From assembly GCA_910586045.1 (NCBI GenBank), contig CAJUIH010000004.1:26955-64910 (forward strand): a stretch of 37,956 bases of DNA. The letters run 5' to 3'. This document shows positions 33,376 to 37,956 of this stretch, in pieces. Position numbers and translations under genes: made by a program. Position 1 is the stretch's first letter. Each line of letters starts with the position of its first letter. The DNA is from an uncultured Eubacterium sp. Lineage in GTDB: Bacteria; Bacillota; Clostridia; Lachnospirales; Lachnospiraceae. The notes under the pieces are model-generated. The model did no database searches. It was given only the letters and a program-made list of their open reading frames with translations, and was not told the origin of the DNA.

Positions 33376-33813
33376 CAGCTCCATGTCTTGGAACAGCTTT
33401 CCCTGGATGGAAAAAATATGTCCGACCGGGACGGCTGTTCCGTCTGTAAAAATGATTTGGTGTTTATATGCATCCATCGTTTCGATTTTTCCATGGATTG
33501 TAAGATAACGTCCGCCGTTTTTTTTCGGATCCGGCTGAAAATAGGTAATATCACATTCCGGATGCTGTGCGATGTGTTCCCGCAGCAGGCGGAGCTGTCC
33601 GTCCAGATACTCTTTTCTGTCTTCAGCAAGCTCTATGAAAGAAACTGTCTGACGTGCTGTTTCCTGAATAGCCGCGTCATGCCCGGTGAGCGCAGCAAAT
33701 GGAGAAAATTGTGCGGCGCGATTGAGAGGTGACATCTGCGGATGCCTTTTGGATACATGGTGCGGAAGATGAATGAGATCTTCATATAGATGGCCGGTCT
33801 GTTTTTTTTTCAT
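33322..33813 (-). CDS. YolD-like family protein
   Basis: A 163-residue protein with the YolD signature D-L-I-H-L-P-H-H-V-S-K-R-H-P and then R-A-A-Q-F-S-P-F-A-A-L-T-G near the N-terminus, a charged helix, and a C-terminal beta-rich domain. YolD-like proteins are usually encoded with Y-family polymerases (B. subtilis yolD-uvrX) and are thought to modulate them. Here its ATG overlaps the polymerase stop by four bases (ATGA), so the two are translationally coupled. Confidence 0.88.
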   Translation of the reverse strand: MKKKQTGHLYEDLIHLPHHVSKRHPQMSPLNRAAQFSPFAALTGHDAAIQETARQTVSFIELAEDRKEYLDGQLRLLREHIAQHPECDITYFQPDPKKNGGRYLTIHGKIETMDAYKHQIIFTDGTAVPVGHIFSIQGKLFQDMELSDIQPGKMPFMGKKIVP

Positions 33814-35330
33814 GCCTTATGCCCTCCGATCTGGCAGTTTCGTTCTGTAGCAGTAGCGCCTTCCAGCAGGTTCATGCCCTTTAACATAGCATTTTTTCCG
33901 AATTTCTTTTTGACGGACAGTACCGCTTCCTGCAGGTTCCTTTCTTTTGTACGCATTCTTTCTTCTTCTGTTTGTTTTCTTTCCAAAGCCGCATAATCTG
34001 TAAATAAATCAAGCTGTTCATACTGTGCGATTGCCTGCGTTTCATGAACCACACGGTTTGCCGCAACCGTTATGCGGCGGATCAAAAGGTTTGGGTCAAT
34101 GATGCGGTCATACAGATCCATAACGGCGTCCATGATGGTTTGCGTGGATGAAGTCTGACGTTCCAGGTTTGCGGTTCCATGGGCATGCTTTGGGACCTTT
34201 CGTCCATAATGGTCGGTTGTGATTTCACCTTTGTAGCGGTTTTTAATGTTGGCGTCGGTGAGGTTGTCCGTGTCGTAGCCAATCGTAAGAACCAACTGGT
34301 CTGTCACCAGCTTTTTTTCGACAAGGTCTAAAACAAGCTGGTCTGTCATTTCCCGTACAACTAACCTCCCATTTTCCGTATGATAAGGACGCTGCAGCAC
34401 CTGTCCGGAACTGATGCTGTTTGTTTCCGGCTGATAGGCTTTGATCAGATCCATAGTAGTTGGCTCCCAGCCCCAGGCATGGTCGATCAGCAGTTCCGCG
34501 TTGACGCCGAACATGTCATAAAGCAACTCTTCGTTATGGTAATCTTCGTCCCCGCCCAGGGAGCATCGAGCGATATCGCCCATGGTATAGAGTCCCGCGG
34601 CCTCCAGTTTCTTCTGATAGCCATGTCCGACCCTCCAAAAATCTGTGAGAGGGCGGTGGTTCCACAATAATCTGCGGTAGCTTATTTCATCCAATTCCGC
34701 AATACGCACGCCATGCGCATCCGGATCGACATGTTTCGCCACGATATCCATTGCCACTTTGCACAGATACAGGTTTGTACCGATACCTGCTGTTGCGGTA
34801 ATGCCTGTGCTGTCCAAAATATCCATTATGATTTTCGAAGCAAGATCTTTTGGCGTCGTCCGGTATGTTTTCAGGTAATGTGTTACATCCATAAATACTT
34901 CGTCAATCGAATAGACGTGGATATCTTCCGGAGCAATGTATTTTAAATAGATATTGTATATAATGGTGCTGTATTCCAGATAAAACGCCATTCTGGGCGG
35001 GGCGATAATATAAGAAAGCGCAAGTTCAGGACATTCTGCCAGTTCCGGTGCCAGGTAAGAGGTCCCTGTAAGCCGTCCGCCAGGAGCTTTGCGCTTTCGT
35101 TCCAGGTTGACTTCTTTTACCCGCTGTATCACTTCAAACAGCCTTGCCCTTCCAGAGATGCCCCAGGCTTTCAAGGAAGGCGATACGGCAAGGCAGATTG
35201 TTTTTTCTGTCCTGCCTGCATCTGCGACAACAAGGTTTGTGGTAAGGGGATCAAGCTGTCTTTCTCTGCATTCAACGGATGCGTAAAAGGATTTTAGGTC
35301 AATTGCAATATAGCTATGCATTTCGTTCAA
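33810..35330 (-). CDS. Y-family DNA polymerase (UmuC/UvrX-like)
   Basis: A 506-residue translesion polymerase. Catalytic acids are Asp11 (I-A-I-D-L-K-S-F-Y-A-S-V-E) and Asp143-Glu144 (Y-S-I-D-E-V-F-M-D-V). A helix-hairpin region and little-finger domain follow, and Q-L-D-L-F at 439-443 is a canonical beta-clamp binding peptide. The start is read as TTG 35330 because AAAGGAAG ends a few bases before it; ATG 35321 is possible but far from the site. It would copy damaged DNA, probably under SOS-like control. A 90-bp repeat abuts its ribosome site. Confidence 0.92.
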   Translation of the reverse strand: MNEMHSYIAIDLKSFYASVECRERQLDPLTTNLVVADAGRTEKTICLAVSPSLKAWGISGRARLFEVIQRVKEVNLERKRKAPGGRLTGTSYLAPELAECPELALSYIIAPPRMAFYLEYSTIIYNIYLKYIAPEDIHVYSIDEVFMDVTHYLKTYRTTPKDLASKIIMDILDSTGITATAGIGTNLYLCKVAMDIVAKHVDPDAHGVRIAELDEISYRRLLWNHRPLTDFWRVGHGYQKKLEAAGLYTMGDIARCSLGGDEDYHNEELLYDMFGVNAELLIDHAWGWEPTTMDLIKAYQPETNSISSGQVLQRPYHTENGRLVVREMTDQLVLDLVEKKLVTDQLVLTIGYDTDNLTDANIKNRYKGEITTDHYGRKVPKHAHGTANLERQTSSTQTIMDAVMDLYDRIIDPNLLIRRITVAANRVVHETQAIAQYEQLDLFTDYAALERKQTEEERMRTKERNLQEAVLSVKKKFGKNAMLKGMNLLEGATATERNCQIGGHKA

Positions 35331-35344
35331 TAAAACTTCCTTTC

Positions 35345-35434
35345 TATATAAACGGCGTAAAATTTCAGCACAATATCATTTGTTTCTGGCCCGCCGTTTA
35401 TCGGGTTTATTGTGCAATATTCAATCACCGAATA
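35345..35434. repeat. 90-bp dispersed repeat, copy 2
   Basis: It is 87/90 identical to 18739-18828. Stem 1 pairs TAAACGGCG (35349-35357) with CGCCGTTTA (35392-35400); stem 2 pairs GCACAATA (35368-35375) with TATTGTGC (35408-35415). The order 1-2-1'-2' is that of an H-type pseudoknot. It begins directly at the polymerase ribosome site. Confidence 0.85.
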
Positions 35435-35454
35435 TATAAATAATTAAGAATCAA

Positions 35455-35514
35455 ATACCATTTGAACTAAACTGTACTAAATACGAGAATAAGATACCAT
35501 TCGGACTAAACCGT
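35455..35514. promoter_or_regulatory. Direct repeats upstream of the polymerase gene
   Basis: ATACCATT-GAACTAAAC-GT type 21-mers at 35455-35475 and 35494-35514 agree at 18 of 21 positions with a 39-base period. They lie 125-185 bases before the polymerase start and may be regulator sites. GAATATTTGTTC (35532-35543) is one base from a Gram-positive LexA-like GAAC-N4-GTTC. Confidence 0.4.
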
Positions 35515-35843
35515 TTAAACATATTATAACAGAATATTTGTTCGTTTGCAGTATATTTTGTAGATACGTCGTTATGGTTTTATAGAGGATACAATAAATC
35601 AGGCGTCTGTCTACAACGTTTTAAGGACACGGTTTACTGCAATATAGTAATCTCCAGTTTTCATTGGACCATACAAAATGCGCAACGTTCTTTTCCAATA
35701 CCTATGAGTTATTTTGTGTAGAAAAGTATTGAAATTTTAACTTGTTTTTCTAAAACTGCTGATATATAATGAGGTGGAAAGAATATGAATCACGGAATGT
35801 ATGATTCTAAGCGGGCAGAGTAGCTTGATCTCTTATTGTTTTA

Positions 35844-36076
35844 GGAACTGTGCAGAAATAACTTATGCAAGCTGCGCAGGATTTTTCTTCGAGAGTGCAA
35901 GTCGAAAATCAGGCGCCTGGTACATCGGACATTCAATATCTCATAGGTTCACGCCGGATATTTTTTCAATAGTGCATGGCGAAAACCGGAGGTGTACCGG
36001 GGATCGCCTCGGATTTTTGCCATGTGCTATCAGAAAAAAGACAAGCAAACTGTATCAGTTATTTTTGCACAGTTCT
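35844..36076. mobile_element. MITE-like element with 26-bp inverted ends
   Basis: The ends 35844-35869 and 36051-36076 are inverted and agree at 22 of 26 positions; the shared core is GAACTGTGC-AAATAACT. TTA stands on both sides (35841-35843 and 36077-36079) and may be a target duplication. The 233-bp interior has no intact frame. A frame with good ribosome site at 35785 (GAGGTGG, M-N-H-G-M-Y-D) stops after 12 codons just before the element and may be the stump of a disrupted gene. Upstream, 35544-35784 holds no recognisable gene. Confidence 0.7.
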
Positions 36077-36090
36077 TTAACAGGCATGGA

Positions 36091-36192
36091 TCAATAATGG
36101 ATTGTTTTAACACTTTTACCACTTTTACCAAAAGATAAAACCGTTTCGGTATTTTTTACATTCTGTCGTATTCCTTTCGCTTTTGTTTTCAC
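36091..36192 (-). CDS. Possible 33-residue basic protein
   Basis: GTG at 36192 has a perfect AAAGGAGG (36206-36199) with 6 bases of spacing. The product is strongly basic (K-T-K-A-K-G at the start, S-F-G-K-S-G-K-S near the end) and stops 15 bases from the MITE-like element. It may be a real small gene or the intact start of a gene cut down by the insertion. No family recognised. Confidence 0.4.
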   Translation of the reverse strand: MKTKAKGIRQNVKNTETVLSFGKSGKSVKTIHY

Positions 36193-36195
36193 AAT

Positions 36196-36255
36196 AAACC
36201 TCCTTTCTTTATGCTGGCGTGCAGACCGCGCTTTGTGCCATAAACGGGGAGGTTT
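36196..36255. promoter_or_regulatory. Stem-loop shared by the guaA leader and the small minus-strand gene
   Basis: AAACCTCC (36196-36203) pairs with GGAGGTTT (36248-36255), with an inner stem TTTATG (36208-36213)/CATAAA (36239-36244), followed by TTT on the plus strand. On the plus strand it resembles a terminator or attenuator before guaA; on the minus strand it would hide the GGAGG of the 33-codon frame. Confidence 0.55.
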
Positions 36256-36373
36256 TTTGCAAATCGGAAAATGCCAGGGCTGGCAGCCTGTCAGAAGTAA
36301 AAATGCAATGGTTTTAAAATAGTTGTTAAGTCATGATCGTACAAAAGTCACAATGATGAGAGAGGAGAAAACA

Positions 36374-37915
36374 ATGGAACAGGAAAAAGTGATTGTCTTG
36401 GATTTCGGCGGACAGTACAATCAGTTAATTGCCAGGCGGGTGCGTGAATGCGACGTTTATTGCGAAGTGCATCCGTATCACACACCACTAGAAAAAATCC
36501 GTAGTATGAATCCAAAGGGAATTATTTTTACCGGCGGTCCAAACAGTGTATACAAAGAAGAATCCCCGATATGCGGCAAAGAAATATTTGACCTGGGGCT
36601 TCCAATCCTTGGCATATGTTATGGCTCACAGGTCATGGCGCATCTGCTTGGAGGAATTGTAAAAACGGCACCGACCAGTGAGTTTGGAAAAACAGAACTA
36701 ACAGTCAATACAGAAAGCATATTATTTGAGGGTGTTTGTGAACATACCATTTGCTGGATGAGCCATACCGATTATATAGAGGCACCGCCGGAAGGATTTC
36801 AGATTTCAGGCCATACCGCGGTTTGTCCGGTTGCGGCGATGGAATGTCCGGATCGCAGATTATATGCGACGCAGTTTCACCCGGAAGTTATGCATACCGT
36901 ACAGGGACAGAAAATGCTTTCTAACTTTGTATACAAGGTATGCGGCTGTCACGGCAGTTGGAAAATGGATTCCTTTGTAGAAGAAACGATCCAGCAGATC
37001 CGGCAAAAAGTCGGCGGCGGAAAAGTACTGTGTGCGTTGTCAGGCGGAGTCGATTCTTCAGTAGCAGCCGTTTTGTTAGCCAAAGCCGTAGGTAAGCAGC
37101 TTACCTGTGTATTTGTAGACCATGGCCTGTTGCGCAAAAACGAAGGGGATGAGGTGGAATCTGTATTCGGGCCAGACGGGCCATACGATTTAAATTTCAT
37201 CCGAGTAAATGCCCAGGAACGTTTTTATCAAAAACTCGCGGGGATAGAGGAACCGGAAGCGAAAAGGAAAATCATTGGGGAAGAATTTATCCGTGTTTTT
37301 GAAGAAGAAGCGAAAAAAATCGGTGCGGTAGATTATCTTGTACAGGGCACGATCTATCCGGACGTAATTGAATCCGGCCTTGGAAAATCTGCTACAATCA
37401 AATCGCATCATAATGTGGGCGGTCTTCCGGATTATGTGGACTTTAAAGAAATCATAGAGCCGCTTCGCCTTTTATTTAAAGACGAGGTACGCAGGGCGGG
37501 CCGGGAACTGGGAATACCAGAAAAACTGGTCAGCCGGCAGCCGTTTCCAGGACCAGGGCTAGGCATCCGCATTATCGGGGAAGTTACAGCCGACAAAGTC
37601 CGCATTGTTCAGGATGCAGACGCCATTTACCGGGAAGAGATTGCGAACGCTGGGCTGTCTGAAAAGATCAGCCAATATTTCGCGGCGCTGACGAATATGC
37701 GGTCGGTTGGGGTCATGGGGGATGGCAGAACTTATGATTATGCAGTTGCTTTACGGGCAGTAACAACATCGGATTTTATGACGGCAGAGTGTGCGCAGAT
37801 TCCGTTTGATGTGTTGCAAAGGGTGATGAACAGGATTGTGAATGAGGTGAAAGGGGTTAATCGGGTGGTGTATGATTTGACGAGTAAGCCGCCGGGGACG
37901 ATTGAGTTCGAATAG
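36374..37915 (+). CDS. guaA: GMP synthase (glutamine-hydrolysing)
   Basis: A 513-residue bifunctional enzyme that turns XMP, glutamine and ATP into GMP. The N-terminal glutaminase has Cys82 in G-I-C-Y-G-S-Q and His169/Glu171 in F-H-P-E. The ATP pyrophosphatase P-loop S-G-G-V-D-S-S is at 223-229, and the C-terminal dimerisation domain ends in the standard S-K-P-P-G-T-I-E-F-E. The ATG at 36374 has GAGGAG 6 bases upstream; the frame upstream to a TTG at 36323 is not used. The conserved 3' end is a common integration site for genomic islands. Confidence 0.96.
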   Translation: MEQEKVIVLDFGGQYNQLIARRVRECDVYCEVHPYHTPLEKIRSMNPKGIIFTGGPNSVYKEESPICGKEIFDLGLPILGICYGSQVMAHLLGGIVKTAPTSEFGKTELTVNTESILFEGVCEHTICWMSHTDYIEAPPEGFQISGHTAVCPVAAMECPDRRLYATQFHPEVMHTVQGQKMLSNFVYKVCGCHGSWKMDSFVEETIQQIRQKVGGGKVLCALSGGVDSSVAAVLLAKAVGKQLTCVFVDHGLLRKNEGDEVESVFGPDGPYDLNFIRVNAQERFYQKLAGIEEPEAKRKIIGEEFIRVFEEEAKKIGAVDYLVQGTIYPDVIESGLGKSATIKSHHNVGGLPDYVDFKEIIEPLRLLFKDEVRRAGRELGIPEKLVSRQPFPGPGLGIRIIGEVTADKVRIVQDADAIYREEIANAGLSEKISQYFAALTNMRSVGVMGDGRTYDYAVALRAVTTSDFMTAECAQIPFDVLQRVMNRIVNEVKGVNRVVYDLTSKPPGTIEFE

Positions 37916-37956
37916 TCGGAGCTAAGCCGCAAAGCCCGTAAACACTAGGGTTTGGC

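Noticed and set aside
35801..36097. 98-codon frame through the MITE-like element
   Set aside because: It runs from before the left inverted end through the whole element and has no ribosome site.
37916..37956. tRNA or rRNA start at the window end
   Set aside because: The 41 bases do not form an acceptor or anticodon arm and are too short to judge.

Overview
The window looks like a chromosomal segment of an anaerobic, low-to-mid GC Firmicute, most likely a Lachnospiraceae-type Clostridia. The reasons are AGGAGG-type ribosome binding sites, sigma-A promoters, the fused single-chain PurL, DUF3343 proteins, a YolD-like/Y-polymerase pair, a double-cubane reductase with its activase, and an orphan selenium-cofactor locus. 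No rRNA, tRNA or CRISPR array was seen.

Layout. (1) 1-1.8 kb: the end of an AgrC-like GHKL histidine kinase, cut by the window edge, and a coiled-coil protein closed by a strong terminator. (2) 1.9-10.6 kb: a catabolic cluster for an unknown beta-hydroxy/beta-keto acid: short-chain dehydrogenase, beta-keto acid cleavage enzyme (BKACE/DUF849), CoA-transferase, a decayed LysR gene, a second dehydrogenase, a frameshifted DUF1097-like membrane protein, a phosphotriesterase-like hydrolase, an MFS carrier and a small cupin. The inferred logic is import, hydrolysis, oxidation, acetyl-CoA-dependent cleavage to acetoacetate plus an acyl-CoA, then CoA recovery. (3) 10.7-21.4 kb: a purine-salvage and selenium block. 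A guanine-type riboswitch whose terminator geometry suggests an ON switch leads into a guanine/hypoxanthine permease and guanine deaminase. Next come selD, a selenium-associated LysR regulator, a DUF3343 protein, an EF2568-type cysteine desulfurase and YedF, which is the known partner set of selenium-dependent molybdenum hydroxylases such as xanthine dehydrogenase. A double-cubane anaerobic reductase, a second DUF3343 protein and an activase follow. (4) 21.4-28.5 kb: an XPD/DinG-like helicase with an N-terminal RecB/Cas4-like nuclease domain, an HPr-like protein without the usual phospho-histidine motif, then on the minus strand a VanY-type carboxypeptidase and a response regulator-kinase-lipid-facing protein operon. 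(5) 28.8-32.6 kb: purL. (6) 32.6-36.3 kb: a small conserved-looking protein, YolD-like protein and Y-family polymerase, flanked by repeat debris including a MITE-like element. (7) 36.4-37.9 kb: guaA, whose 3' end is a known island integration hotspot; the window stops 41 bases later.

Intergenic DNA is rich in repeats: two related large hairpin elements with compensatory differences (6.4 kb and 14 kb), a 90-bp repeat in two near-identical copies with pseudoknot topology (18.7 and 35.3 kb), a MITE-like element with 26-bp inverted ends, and dispersed copies of its end sequence.

The most promising biology is the coupling of a guanine-sensing leader to a selenium-dependent purine-degradation locus that also carries a double-cubane reductase, and the orphan beta-keto acid pathway. 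All functional calls come from reading motifs by eye; no database search was run.
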